Below are positions 36,798 to 46,438 of a stretch of DNA of 64,000 bases, piece by piece. Both the position numbers and the translations under genes were made by a program. This DNA comes from DASRDU01 sp035560235. GTDB lineage: Bacteria; Acidobacteriota; Blastocatellia; RBC074. The notes beneath the pieces are model-generated. The model saw only the letters and a program-made list of their open reading frames with translations, was not told the DNA's origin and made no database searches. The stretch spans positions 1 through 64,000 of the forward strand of contig DATMAG010000090.1 of assembly GCA_035560235.1 (NCBI GenBank), in the 5' to 3' direction. How positions within the stretch are numbered: the stretch's first letter is position 1; the number at the start of each line of letters is the position of its first letter.

Positions 36798-39700
36798 TCA
36801 CGCCAGAATCAGGTCAAGTTCCCAGTCGGGACAGGTCGCAGCAATCAAATCTGTCAGCTGCTGTGAACTGTTCACCCGCAAAAACTGGTTCGGACGCACG
36901 CTGACAATGCGCCCTGCCCCGGTCACAACCTCAAAGGCTACCGGCACATCTCCCTGCGCCGATGCACACAGATGTTCAAGTGCTGAGAGCCGCTCCTCCG
37001 TTACCGTGGCCTCAGGCATTCTGAGGATGATCTTTCGTGCAGCCCTGACGCGTGCGCTCTCCAGCGGCTGCACATCCTGTGCGATTATGGTTGCAGCCCC
37101 ATCGTCTGATAATTCCAGTCGCCCGCGGATCAGCAGAGCCTGGTCCGCCTGGATACTGGCTCTGGACTTTGTGAACTGATCGGGCCAGCAGACAATCTTT
37201 ACCGACCCGAACTGATCTTCAAGCCGAAACAGGGCAAAGCGATCACCCTTTTTGGTAGTCTTGACGGCCAGATCAATCACAATTCCTCCCATCGCCACCT
37301 GTGCGCCATGCTCCCGTTCAGTGATATTTCCGCTGTCAACGTCTGCCAGCCCCCTGAGCGAGGCTGAGTATTCCTCCAGCGGATGCCCGCTGGCATAAAA
37401 TCCCAGTGTTTCTTTCTCATAAGAGAGCATTTGTCGGCGCGACCACGCCGGGACTTCCGGCAGAGCAGGCTCTTCAAAACCGCCATTCTGTGAAGGATCC
37501 GAAACAGCAAACAAACCGGCCTGCCCGGATTCTCTGTCCCGCTGAGCCTTTGCCCCAAATTCGAGCGCCCGGTCGATTACCGCAAACAGCCCCGCCCGGT
37601 CACGGCAGATTGAATCACAGGCCCCGGACTTGATCAGCGATTCCAGCACGCGGCGATTAAGCCCGCGCTGGTCAACCCGTTCCGCCAGATCGAAGATGGA
37701 TCTGAAACTCCCCGCGGCATTTCGTGCGCTGATGATGGCCTGAACCGTGGCGCTCCCAATCCCTTTAATCGCCGCCAGACCGAATCTGACAGTGTTGCCG
37801 ACAGGAGTAAAGCCTTCGTTACTGCTGTTGACATCGGGCGGCAGAAGGTCAATGCCGAAGACCTTCATCTCTCCTATGTACCGGGCAATCTTGTCTGTGT
37901 TCTGAATTTCGTTCGACAGCACTGCGGCATAAAAATGCGAGGGGAAATGCGCCTTCAGCCAGGCAGTCTGATAAGCCAGCCAGGCATAGGCAAAGGAGTG
38001 AGAGCGGTTGAATCCATAATCAGCAAACTGCGCCATCAGCGAGAAAATCTTCTCGGCTTTCTCTCTCGGAATCCCCCTTTCTACCGCTCCGTTGACGAAC
38101 TTCGCCTCGTGCTTAGCCATCTCCTCCTTCTTCTTTTTACCCATCGCCCGGCGCATCATATCGGCTTCGCCCAGGGAGTATCCGGCCAGTTTCTGCGCCA
38201 GCTGCATAATCTGCTCCTGATAGACCAGCACGCCGTACGTGTTCTCCAGCACCTCCTTCATCTGCGGAGCAATATACTGAACTCTGCGGCGCCCGTGTCT
38301 GCGTTCGATGTAATCATCCACCATGCCGCCATCGAGCGGGCCGGGCCGGTAAAGCGCATTCAGCGCTGAAAGGTCTTCGAGGCTTTCCGGTCTGAATTTG
38401 CGGCAGATTTCGACCATCCCGGAACTTTCAAACTGAAAGACTGCGTTCAGATGCCCGTCAGCAAACAGCCTGAGCGTCCGTTCATCATTGAGCGGGATTC
38501 TGGTCAGATCCGGCCGCCTGCCTGTCTCCTGTTCAATCGTCCTGAGACAATCCTCAATGATGGTCAGCGTGGTCAGCGCCAGAAAGTCCATCTTGAGCAT
38601 TCCCGTCTTCTCAAGATCGGACATCACGAACTGCGTCGTCAATTCATCGTTCTGGCTTTTACAAACTGGAATAAGTTCATGTAATGGTTTAGGTGAGATC
38701 ACCACCCCGGCAGCATGCACCGAGGTATGACGAGAACAGCCCTCAAGTTTTCTGGCAATTTCAATCAGTTCCGCCACCTGAGGATTATTCTCAATCGCCG
38801 CCTTCAGATCGGGATTCTGTTTGATGGCATCTTCGATGGAGACATTCCGTCCACGCACCGGCGGAGGAATCATTTTGGCCACCTTCTCTACTTCACCGTA
38901 AGGCATTTCAAGGGCCCGGCCAACATCCTTGATGACCGCACGTGAAGCCATCGTCCCGAAGGTGATGATCTGACAGACATTCTGCCGCCCGTACAATTCG
39001 CTCACGTAATTGATGACCTCCGCGCGCCCGCGCACACAGAAGTCAACATCAATATCCGGCATAGTTACGCGCTCCGGATTAAGAAAGCGCTCGAAGAGAA
39101 GGTCGTACTGTAAAGGATCCACATCAGTAATTCTCATACAGTATGCGACCAGACTTCCGGCGGCAGAACCTCTTCCGGGACCTACAGGTATCCCCCTCTC
39201 CTTCGCGTAACGGATGAAGTCCCAGACAATCAGGAAATAGCCGGCAAAGCCCATCCGCCTGATAGTGCTGATTTCATGGCTCAGACGCTCCTGATACCTG
39301 CTGAACGGCTGTTTGAGCGAACCACTTTTTTCGAGCGGCTCCAGCACCTCACGCCGCCGATCCTCAAGTCCGTCCCAGGCGACTTTTTCAAAGTAGCTTT
39401 CAATGGTAAAGCCTTCCGGCACCGGGAAGAGCGGAACCTGATCAATGGTCCGGGGGAACTCCAGATTGCACATATCCGCAATCTCCAGAGTCCGGGTCAG
39501 CCATTCCGGCTGCTCACGAAAAACCTCCCACATCTCTTCAGCGGGCCTGAAGTAATACTTCGGAGAGCCATAGGTCAGACGATTGGGATCATTGATGGTC
39601 TTTCCGGTACCGATACAAAGCAGCGTGTCGTGCGCCCTGACATCGGCAGCCATCAGATAGTGCGAGTCATTCGTAGCGACGACAGGAATCCCCGTCTTCT

Positions 39701-40301
39701 TTGAAAGCTCTACCAGAGGTTTCCGAATCCGATTCTGAGCATCAAGCCCATGTTCCTGTATTTCAATAAAATAGTTTCCTTTGCCGAGAATCTCTTCGAA
39801 CTCCTTTGCCGCCTGTGCCGCCTCATCGAACCTGTCCCGCAGAAGAAGCGAAGGTGGTACTCCGCTGAGGCAGGCAGAAAGCCCTATCAGGCCTTCGCTG
39901 TGCTGCGCCAGAAGCTCGCGGTCAAATCTTGGTTTTCGCCAGAAGCCTTCGGTGTAGGCATAGGAAGAGAGTTTAACCAGATTATGGTAACCGGTCAGAT
40001 TTTTGGCAAGCAGGACAATATGATTGGTGAGCCGCTCACCCGGAGCAGCAGAAGCCGCCCCTTTCTCGTGACGGCTTCCCCGCGCGATATAACCTTCCAT
40101 GCCGATGATCGGCTTGACCCCGGCATCGCGCATCTTGTGGTAGAAAGCCAGCGAGCCATACAGATTCCCGTGATCTGTCAGCGCGACTGCAGGCATCTCC
40201 AGTTCAGCAGCCCGCTTCGCCAGCGGCCCGATTCGGATGGCTCCGTCGAGCAGGCTGTAGTCCGTGTGCAGGTGCAGATGAACGAACTTATTCTTCCCCA
40301 T
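36798..40301 (-). CDS. dnaE: DNA polymerase III alpha subunit
   Basis: Replicative polymerase of 1167 residues. N-terminal PHP domain (HLHTDYSLLDG, ALTDHGNLYGSL), palm with the catalytic aspartates in MPDIDVDFC (about 412-420), the GPGRGSAAGSLVAYCM motif, fingers (GVLVYQEQIMQLAQ), tandem helix-hairpin-helix and an OB domain (about 980-1080). It is a DnaE1-type enzyme by length and has no exonuclease insertion. It lies between guaA (64 nt upstream) and accA (39 nt downstream) in one transcription direction. ATG 40301 has no clear ribosome binding site. Confidence 0.96.
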   Translation of the reverse strand: MGKNKFVHLHLHTDYSLLDGAIRIGPLAKRAAELEMPAVALTDHGNLYGSLAFYHKMRDAGVKPIIGMEGYIARGSRHEKGAASAAPGERLTNHIVLLAKNLTGYHNLVKLSSYAYTEGFWRKPRFDRELLAQHSEGLIGLSACLSGVPPSLLLRDRFDEAAQAAKEFEEILGKGNYFIEIQEHGLDAQNRIRKPLVELSKKTGIPVVATNDSHYLMAADVRAHDTLLCIGTGKTINDPNRLTYGSPKYYFRPAEEMWEVFREQPEWLTRTLEIADMCNLEFPRTIDQVPLFPVPEGFTIESYFEKVAWDGLEDRRREVLEPLEKSGSLKQPFSRYQERLSHEISTIRRMGFAGYFLIVWDFIRYAKERGIPVGPGRGSAAGSLVAYCMRITDVDPLQYDLLFERFLNPERVTMPDIDVDFCVRGRAEVINYVSELYGRQNVCQIITFGTMASRAVIKDVGRALEMPYGEVEKVAKMIPPPVRGRNVSIEDAIKQNPDLKAAIENNPQVAELIEIARKLEGCSRHTSVHAAGVVISPKPLHELIPVCKSQNDELTTQFVMSDLEKTGMLKMDFLALTTLTIIEDCLRTIEQETGRRPDLTRIPLNDERTLRLFADGHLNAVFQFESSGMVEICRKFRPESLEDLSALNALYRPGPLDGGMVDDYIERRHGRRRVQYIAPQMKEVLENTYGVLVYQEQIMQLAQKLAGYSLGEADMMRRAMGKKKKEEMAKHEAKFVNGAVERGIPREKAEKIFSLMAQFADYGFNRSHSFAYAWLAYQTAWLKAHFPSHFYAAVLSNEIQNTDKIARYIGEMKVFGIDLLPPDVNSSNEGFTPVGNTVRFGLAAIKGIGSATVQAIISARNAAGSFRSIFDLAERVDQRGLNRRVLESLIKSGACDSICRDRAGLFAVIDRALEFGAKAQRDRESGQAGLFAVSDPSQNGGFEEPALPEVPAWSRRQMLSYEKETLGFYASGHPLEEYSASLRGLADVDSGNITEREHGAQVAMGGIVIDLAVKTTKKGDRFALFRLEDQFGSVKIVCWPDQFTKSRASIQADQALLIRGRLELSDDGAATIIAQDVQPLESARVRAARKIILRMPEATVTEERLSALEHLCASAQGDVPVAFEVVTGAGRIVSVRPNQFLRVNSSQQLTDLIAATCPDWELDLILA

Positions 40302-40365
40302 AAAAGCTTATGCTTTAAGCAATAAAACCATAACCCCATTGAATCTAAACGCTTTAAGCAATCTA

Positions 40366-41916
40366 TTATTCCCATTCTATCGTGCCCGGAGGCTTCGAGC
40401 TGAGGTCATAAACCACCCGGTTAATCCCCCTGATCTCGCTCACGATCCGGCAGCTGATCCTTTCCAGCACATCGTAAGGCAGGCGCGCCCAGTCGGCGGT
40501 CATTCCGTCCTGACTCTCGACTGCACGGATGGCGACGACGTATTCATAAGTCCGCTGATCGCCCATCACTCCGACGGTCCTGACTGGCAGAAGCACAGCG
40601 AAGGCCTGCCACAGAGTCTGTTCCAGACGCGCCCGCGAAATCTCCTCTCTCACAACGTTATCGGCCTCCTGTAACAGCCGGATCTTGTCGGCGTTAACCG
40701 CGCCCAGGATCCGCACAGCCAGCCCGGGGCCGGGAAACGGATGCCGATTGATCAGTTCCTCCGGCAGCCCCAGTTCCCTCCCGACAGCGCGCACCTCATC
40801 CTTGAAGAGTTCACGCAGCGGTTCAACCAGCCGCAGATGCATCTTCTCGGGCAGTCCCCCGACGTTGTGATGACTTTTGATGACGGCTGAAGGCCCCTTG
40901 ACCGAGACTGATTCAATCACGTCAGGATAGAGCGTTCCCTGAACCAGAAAATCGTGTTCCCCCAGACGCGCGGCCTCTTCCTGAAAAACCTCTATGAACT
41001 CGTGTCCGATGATCTTTCGTTTGCGTTCAGGATCCTCAACTCCATTCAGCGCTGAAAGGAATCTTTCACCGGCAGCAATTCCCACTACCTTCAGCCCGCT
41101 GATCTCCCTGAAGGCGTGCAACACCTGCTCAAACTCATTTTTTCTCAGCAGTCCGTTGTCAACGAAGAGACAGGTCAGCCGGTCGCCAATGGCGCGGGCA
41201 ACCAGCGCAGCGGCGACGGCGGAGTCAACGCCCCCGGACAATCCGCAGATCGCCCGGCCATCTCCAATCTGCTCACGAATGCGCGCGACCTCGGATTCGA
41301 TAAATGAAGCGGGAGTCCAGTCGCCCTGACACTGGCATATCACCCTGACGAAATTTGCCAAGATTGTTTTTCCGAGCGGAGTGTGCGCGACCTCAGGGTG
41401 AAACTGCAGCCCGTACAATCCCTGATCCGGATTCTCTACCGCTCCCAGCGCGTTATCAGTCTCTGCTGTTACAGTAAATCCGGGCGGCGCTGTCCTTACG
41501 TGATCGCCGTGACTCATCCAGACCGCGAATGTCTCAGGCAGTCCCCTGAGCAGTTCGCTGCCTGCGCCAGGATTCGTCAGTCTGGCGGCAGCCGCTCCAT
41601 ATTCCCTGCGCGGCGATGGTTCAACCTTTCCGCCCAGGAAATAGCTCAGCAGCTGAAGGCCGTAACAGATGCCCAGCACCGGGACGCCGAGACTCAGCAC
41701 TTCCCTGGCGCAGTGTGGCGCGCCTTCCTCATAAACAGAGCTGGGGCCGCCCGACAGGATTATGCCCTTCGGGTTCAAACGGTGGAGATTCTCAGGCGGG
41801 GTATTGAACGGATGGATTTCGCAATAGACGCCAGCCTCACGAATGCGACGGGCGATGAGCTGAGTGTACTGGGAGCCGAAGTCCAGAATGACTACGGTCT
41901 CGAATGAAGCCGACAC
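40366..41916 (-). CDS. guaA: GMP synthase (glutamine-hydrolysing)
   Basis: Converts XMP to GMP using glutamine and ATP. Class I amidotransferase domain with Cys84 (GICYGLQ) and His173/Glu175 (QFHPEV); ATP-pyrophosphatase P-loop SGGVDS at 227-232; C-terminal dimerisation domain ending in KPPGTIEWE. 516 residues, full length. Starts at GTG 41916 with aaggag 7 nt upstream and a promoter at 41973-42001. XMP is also a metabolic neighbour of the xanthine catabolism genes at 45-53 kb, but there is no operon link. Confidence 0.96.
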   Translation of the reverse strand: MSASFETVVILDFGSQYTQLIARRIREAGVYCEIHPFNTPPENLHRLNPKGIILSGGPSSVYEEGAPHCAREVLSLGVPVLGICYGLQLLSYFLGGKVEPSPRREYGAAAARLTNPGAGSELLRGLPETFAVWMSHGDHVRTAPPGFTVTAETDNALGAVENPDQGLYGLQFHPEVAHTPLGKTILANFVRVICQCQGDWTPASFIESEVARIREQIGDGRAICGLSGGVDSAVAAALVARAIGDRLTCLFVDNGLLRKNEFEQVLHAFREISGLKVVGIAAGERFLSALNGVEDPERKRKIIGHEFIEVFQEEAARLGEHDFLVQGTLYPDVIESVSVKGPSAVIKSHHNVGGLPEKMHLRLVEPLRELFKDEVRAVGRELGLPEELINRHPFPGPGLAVRILGAVNADKIRLLQEADNVVREEISRARLEQTLWQAFAVLLPVRTVGVMGDQRTYEYVVAIRAVESQDGMTADWARLPYDVLERISCRIVSEIRGINRVVYDLSSKPPGTIEWE

Positions 41917-41972
41917 AGAATCGCTCCTTTGAAATCAGATGTTGATGTTGAATCAGGAAACCAGGAGGGCCG

Positions 41973-42001
41973 AGTATACGCGAGAGGACAGATGACCTCA
42001 A
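41973..42001 (-). promoter_or_regulatory. Promoter of guaA(-dnaE-accA)
   Basis: Minus strand TTGAGG (42001-41996), 17-bp spacer, TATACT (41978-41973), about 57 nt before the GTG start. Confidence 0.65.
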
Positions 42002-42066
42002 CCAGACCGGAAAAGGCATCTCACTGAAACCTGAATCCCGGACTCAGAGGCGATCAGGCCCGACAT

Positions 42067-42981
42067 TCAGAAAGTGGTCGAAGCCTGATCCTCATCCGTT
42101 CGCGGAAGCGGACGGCGCAGGCGGCTGAGCAGACTGCCAATCTTCAGAACCGGGCCGTGCAGAACGTAGCCCAGCGCAATGGTCAGCAGGACCCATTCAG
42201 AATAGAACCAGATTCCGGCGAGCAGCAGCGAGAGGAGTGGCAGCGTAATGAAGGGCTTGTGGCTTCTCCCTCCGATATTCTTGAAGCTGGTATATTTGAG
42301 CGTGCTGACCATCAGGGTCGAGAGAGCCGCCACCATTATCAGGAGCATCCAGCCTTCAGCCTGCCCTGACACCAGTGCCGGATCTGGGAAGAAATGAACA
42401 GTCGCCGCGATCAGTCCGGCTGCCGCAGGGATTGGCAGTCCGACAAAATAACGTTTATCCAGCCTGGGTGTGGCTCCGGGAGAAGAAAAGCGCGGGGCGC
42501 GCGCCTGAACGTTAAATCGCGCCAGTCTGAGCGCGCCACAGATCAGAAAAATAAATGAGACGGCCCAGGCCAGTCTCTCCAGACCAGGAGTTGAACCGTA
42601 GCCCCAGGTATAGGCGAGCATCGCCGGAGCTATCCCGAAACTCAGCACATCAGCGATGCTGTCCAGTTCAACTCCGAATTCACTGGTGGCACCGGTCATG
42701 CGCGCGATCCGGCCATCCAGCCCGTCCAGCAGCACCGCATAGCCAATGGCCCGCGAGGCATTATCAAAAAGATGCGCCGCCTGCTGTAATGAAGCAGGAT
42801 CGGAATTATCGAGCAGGCGATATCCTTTGGCCGAGCTGATAACGGCATAAAACCCGCACAGGATATTGCCGATCGTAAGCATGCTTGGAAGCAGATATAT
42901 TCCCCTGCGAATTCCCTTGCGCGGCGGTCGGGCCTCAGACTGAGGCGCGCCATCTTCGACTGAGAGACTGCTCGTGTCCAT
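42067..42981 (-). CDS. pssA: CDP-diacylglycerol--serine O-phosphatidyltransferase
   Basis: Integral membrane enzyme of phosphatidylethanolamine synthesis. The CDP-alcohol phosphotransferase signature DG-x2-AR-x8-G-x3-D-x3-D is complete (DGRIARMTGATSEFGVELDS then IAD, about 88-110), with several hydrophobic segments before and after (LTIGNILCGFYAVIS, LAWAVSFIFLICGALRLARF). 304 residues, longer than the Bacillus type because of charged N- and C-terminal tails. ATG 42981 has gggagc upstream. A phosphatidylserine decarboxylase gene, the usual partner, is not in the window. Confidence 0.9.
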   Translation of the reverse strand: MDTSSLSVEDGAPQSEARPPRKGIRRGIYLLPSMLTIGNILCGFYAVISSAKGYRLLDNSDPASLQQAAHLFDNASRAIGYAVLLDGLDGRIARMTGATSEFGVELDSIADVLSFGIAPAMLAYTWGYGSTPGLERLAWAVSFIFLICGALRLARFNVQARAPRFSSPGATPRLDKRYFVGLPIPAAAGLIAATVHFFPDPALVSGQAEGWMLLIMVAALSTLMVSTLKYTSFKNIGGRSHKPFITLPLLSLLLAGIWFYSEWVLLTIALGYVLHGPVLKIGSLLSRLRRPLPRTDEDQASTTF

Positions 42982-43154
42982 TTGATTATGCTCCCGAAGT
43001 TTGAAACGTTCACAGAATCCGAATCTGTAGCAGAAAATGAACGCCCGCTGATTCTCACTGCTGTTTCACTCTTTTCCGTTATCAGACTCTTTATTAAAAA
43101 GCGGTCGGCAACGCCAACGACGCCGGAGAATTTGCCACAACCTGTCAGCAAAGA

Positions 43155-43184
43155 AAACGGGAACACCCGCGAGTGTTCCCGTTT
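43155..43184 (-). terminator. Terminator of the DUF465 gene
   Basis: 12-bp perfect stem (aaacgggaacac/gtgttcccgttt) with a 6-nt loop, followed on the minus strand by gttttcttt. It lies 58 nt past the stop at 43242. Confidence 0.8.
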
Positions 43185-43241
43185 CGTCTTTGGAGCCAGG
43201 TTAAATTCAGAGCAGCCGGGCTGACCGGCCACAAGGCATAA

Positions 43242-43490
43242 TTAGTGCGCCAGATTGCTGGTGCGGTATCTGGCCGCGATGGTTTCCATCTGGTCTTTGA
43301 GGAAAAGCTTTTTCTTCTTGAGAATGGTCTCTTCGATGATTTCCTGTTCATTCGGATGTGCAAGAGCGGCCAGCTCACTCAACCTCTGATCGTATCGGCG
43401 GTGCTCATTGGCCAGTTCCCGATACTGTTCGTCATTCCTGAACAGATAATCCTTAAGGGTTGCTTCGCTGGTGAAAGCCGGATTGCTCAT
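43242..43490 (-). CDS. DUF465/YdcH-family small helical protein
   Basis: 82-residue protein with two helices joined by a short turn (RYDQRLSELAALAHPNEQ, then EETILKKKKLFLKDQME), the pattern of DUF465; members are abundant small cytosolic proteins of unknown role. ATG 43490 has an excellent ribosome binding site (aaggagg, 8 nt). Monocistronic with its own promoter and terminator, which suggests high independent expression. Confidence 0.85.
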   Translation of the reverse strand: MSNPAFTSEATLKDYLFRNDEQYRELANEHRRYDQRLSELAALAHPNEQEIIEETILKKKKLFLKDQMETIAARYRTSNLAH

Positions 43491-43557
43491 TGGCGTTTCC
43501 TCCTTAGCCGATTGGATGTTGATGTTTGGAGAAATAGCAATTTCGCGCTGTGGCGGC

Positions 43558-43586
43558 ATACTAATACAAAGGATTGGGTGATTCAA
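43558..43586 (-). promoter_or_regulatory. Promoter of the DUF465 gene
   Basis: Minus strand TTGAAT (43586-43581), 17-bp spacer, TAGTAT (43563-43558), giving a leader of roughly 60 nt. Confidence 0.65.
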
Positions 43587-43704
43587 GAAAGGATTTTCGC
43601 GCTGTGATCCGGCTCACAGCACCGGGCGCGGCAACCGCGTGTTATCATTGCCCGGCGCTGATTATTCAGGATTCGGCTCGCAAAATCATAACCTGAGGAA
43701 AGCC

Positions 43705-45141
43705 ATGAGGACCTCACTTTCAGAGCAGTCAGTTGATGCGATCCTGCTGCGACTGCGGCAGGCCAGTCAGGAATTCTCGCAGCACTATCCCGGCGAATCG
43801 GCCCGGCGACAGCCGGTACATACGGTTTATGGAGGCGCGCACCTCTTCAGGTCCGATACGGCGCAGCGTCTGGGCACGATGGCGCGCCAGGCGCTGGCCG
43901 AATATGCGCCCGATTTTGTAACCTTCGCGCAGGCTCTCAGACTCTCCGGAGCCGATTCGCTCCGTCCCGAAGAGACTGAATCGCTGACAACCCGGCTCAC
44001 GCGCAATGCTGAAGAAGTAAGGCGGGAGAATCGCCCGGCCTGGCTGGCGTGGACTGTTTACACGCGCGTGCTGGACAAGCTGCAACGTGAACCGGTCGAG
44101 GATTTCAGGCTCGATTTCGAAGACGGATATGGCAACCGCCCCGATGATGAAGAGGACGGGCACGCCGCAGCAGCAGCCGTTGAAGTCGCCAGGGGGATGG
44201 CCGCGAACACACTGCCCCCCTTCATCGGCATTCGCCTCAAGCCGCTGAACGAGGAACTGAAGACGCGCAGTATCCGCACGCTCGACATCTTCATCACCAC
44301 GCTGCTGGAACAGACGGGCGGGCGACTGCCTGCTGAATTTCTGATCACTCTTCCCAAAGTGGTCATCCCCGATCAGGTCGCGGCGCTGGCCGATCTGTTT
44401 GATCTGCTCGAAGCGCAGACCGGCCTGCCCGCTGGCACTCTGCGCATGGAACTGATGATTGAAACGACTCAGTCACTCATCAACGAACGCGGAGAAACCA
44501 ATCTGCCGCGCCTGCTCGCCGCCGCGCGTGGCCGCTGCGTGGCTGCGCATTTCGGCACATATGATTACACGGCGAGCTGCAGCATCACTGCGGCGCATCA
44601 GCATATGCTTCATCCGGCCTGCGATTTTGCGCGCCACCTGATGCAGGTCGCCTTCGCCGGAACGGGCATCTGGTTATCAGATGGAGCGACCAACATCATG
44701 CCGGTTCCGCCGCATCGCGCCAGCGCCGGTCAGTCGCTCTCCCCTGCGCAAATCGCCCGTAACCGTGAAGTCGTGCATCACGCCTGGCAACTGCATTTCG
44801 CTCACATTCAGCATTCGCTCGTGAACGCCTTTTATCAGGGCTGGGATCTGCATCCGGCACAGTTGCCGTCGCGTTACGCTGCGGTTTATGCCTTCTTCCT
44901 CGAAAATCCGGATGCAGCCGCCGAACGGCTCCGAAACTTTGTGGCCAAAGCCGCGCAGGCAACGCTTGTCGGAGATGTTTTCGATGACGCGGCGACCGGA
45001 CAGGGCCTGCTCAACTACTTCCTGCGCGCGATCAACTGCGGCGCGCTGACCGGCCAGGAAGCGACGGAACTGACCAGCCTGACGCTGGAAGAACTGCGGT
45101 CGGGATCATTCGTGAAGATTCTGAAGAATCGGCAGACGTAG
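43705..45141 (+). CDS. DUF6986 family, HpcH/HpaI aldolase-like protein
   Basis: Cytosolic protein of 478 residues. Features of TIM-barrel aldolases and citryl/malyl-CoA lyases are visible: LDFEDGYGNRPDDEEDGHA (137-154, acidic metal site), GIRLKP at 175-180, MELMIET (248-254) and AHFGTYDYTA (281-290). In other phyla I recall members lying next to uricase and allantoicase genes, and here it converges on uricase with 29 nt between stops. A carbon-carbon bond-making or -breaking step on glyoxylate or ureidoglycolate is a reasonable guess, unproven. ATG 43705 has gagg upstream; the frame extends to 43639. Confidence 0.75.
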   Translation: MRTSLSEQSVDAILLRLRQASQEFSQHYPGESARRQPVHTVYGGAHLFRSDTAQRLGTMARQALAEYAPDFVTFAQALRLSGADSLRPEETESLTTRLTRNAEEVRRENRPAWLAWTVYTRVLDKLQREPVEDFRLDFEDGYGNRPDDEEDGHAAAAAVEVARGMAANTLPPFIGIRLKPLNEELKTRSIRTLDIFITTLLEQTGGRLPAEFLITLPKVVIPDQVAALADLFDLLEAQTGLPAGTLRMELMIETTQSLINERGETNLPRLLAAARGRCVAAHFGTYDYTASCSITAAHQHMLHPACDFARHLMQVAFAGTGIWLSDGATNIMPVPPHRASAGQSLSPAQIARNREVVHHAWQLHFAHIQHSLVNAFYQGWDLHPAQLPSRYAAVYAFFLENPDAAAERLRNFVAKAAQATLVGDVFDDAATGQGLLNYFLRAINCGALTGQEATELTSLTLEELRSGSFVKILKNRQT

Positions 45142-45170
45142 TGCGAGTGTAATTATTCAGTCGCAGAGTT

Positions 45171-46019
45171 TCACTCTCTCCGCAAACGCGCTTCAATCAG
45201 ACCGTGCGGCTCATCAATCGGCAGAAAGATTTCGTTACGGTTCTCCAGTCCGAACGGCGACAGGTCAACCGGCAGGCAGTGTTTGTTCGGCAGTGAGAGC
45301 ACAATTTCAGTTATCTCAGCGTAACTGTTCAGCACCGTCTCGCCGACGGCATAAAGCGTCTGCTGCACTGAACGGCTGTCGTGTTCAGCAAAGGTTTCAA
45401 GAATCAGTTGTCGGACGCCGCGCCAGACTGTTCCGAACGGAACTGACGGACTGTCGTATTGCCACGTCGCTTTGACCGAAGTGGCGAGGATGCGGTCGCT
45501 CGTCTCCTTCAGTGTGGTGAACTGATCCCGCAGGAAGCCCTCAAAACCTGATCCGGTTGTCTTCAGGATCAACAGGTCCGTGAGGCCGGATTCAATTGTC
45601 ACTCCGTCGCGCGTGGCGCTGATTCTGGTGGTGCGCTTTTCATCGCTGCTTTTGACGAAGGCGTGCTGATGCGGCCTGCCGCCGACAGCGATTCGCCCCC
45701 ACTGGCCTTCAGCAATTTCGATGCTGACCCGCGAGGCCTGCGGGTTGTGCTTCAGAAAATGCTCCGCGAGCCGCAGCGCGAAGGCTTCGATCTCTTCAAG
45801 GTCAGCGGTCTGTCCGGCCAGCGCGTAGACAGTGTTCTTCATCGTGTCGGTCGGGAGAACACGGCTGTTGTCGCCTGCAGTGTGCGCCGCCGCGAAGTCG
45901 CCCTCGAAGGCAATGCTGACGGTCACGTCCTGCAGATCGTGGCGTTCGCCGTGACGCGCAACCTTCACCATTCGGACGCGCGACTTGCCGTAATTGTTCT
46001 GCGCAAGAATGACTGACAT
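45171..46019 (-). CDS. Urate oxidase (uricase)
   Basis: Cofactor-free oxidation of urate to 5-hydroxyisourate (HIU) with release of hydrogen peroxide. The 282-residue protein shows the two tunnelling-fold halves: NNYGKSRVRMVKV with Lys12, LPTDTMKNTVYAL near 55-67, and the C-terminal LPNKHCLPVDL carrying the conserved His. Residue spacing fits the family (about 300). Last gene of the minus-strand purine operon, 74 nt after the HIU hydrolase gene. Confidence 0.95.
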   Translation of the reverse strand: MSVILAQNNYGKSRVRMVKVARHGERHDLQDVTVSIAFEGDFAAAHTAGDNSRVLPTDTMKNTVYALAGQTADLEEIEAFALRLAEHFLKHNPQASRVSIEIAEGQWGRIAVGGRPHQHAFVKSSDEKRTTRISATRDGVTIESGLTDLLILKTTGSGFEGFLRDQFTTLKETSDRILATSVKATWQYDSPSVPFGTVWRGVRQLILETFAEHDSRSVQQTLYAVGETVLNSYAEITEIVLSLPNKHCLPVDLSPFGLENRNEIFLPIDEPHGLIEARLRRE

Positions 46020-46093
46020 AGTCCTGACCTTCTCTTTCCTCTCTGACGATCAGACGTATCGGGCTTTAGTCTGCTGCCTGGTTCACGGCGTCC

Positions 46094-46438
46094 CTAACTG
46101 CCGCGATAAGTCGAATACCCGAACGGGCTGAGCAGCAGCGGCACGTGATAATGCTGCGCCGGGTCGCGAATCGTGAAGATGACGGTCACTGCCGGATAGA
46201 ATCCTTCCAGATTGAGCGCGGCGAAATAAGCTGCGGTCTCGAAAGTCAGCCGGTAAATTCCCGGCGTCAGTGGCGCGTCAGACGGCAGCAGCGTGCGCAA
46301 TCGTCCATCGTTATCCGTTACGCCATTGCCCAGCACCTGCCACACGTCAGCCGCAGTCTGAATTTCCAGCACGACCGACACGCCCTGCGCCGGTCGTCCC
46401 CGCGAAGTGTCCAGAATGTGCGTCGTGATCGCGCTCAT
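46094..46438 (-). CDS. 5-hydroxyisourate hydrolase (transthyretin-like)
   Basis: Hydrolyses the unstable uricase product to OHCU. 114 residues with His7 in ITTHILDTSRGRPA, the central TDNDGRLRTLL, the AALNLEGFYPAV strand and the diagnostic C-terminus YRGS. No signal peptide. Its ATG overlaps the stop of the OHCU decarboxylase gene (ATGA), so translation is coupled. Confidence 0.95.
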   Translation of the reverse strand: MSAITTHILDTSRGRPAQGVSVVLEIQTAADVWQVLGNGVTDNDGRLRTLLPSDAPLTPGIYRLTFETAAYFAALNLEGFYPAVTVIFTIRDPAQHYHVPLLLSPFGYSTYRGS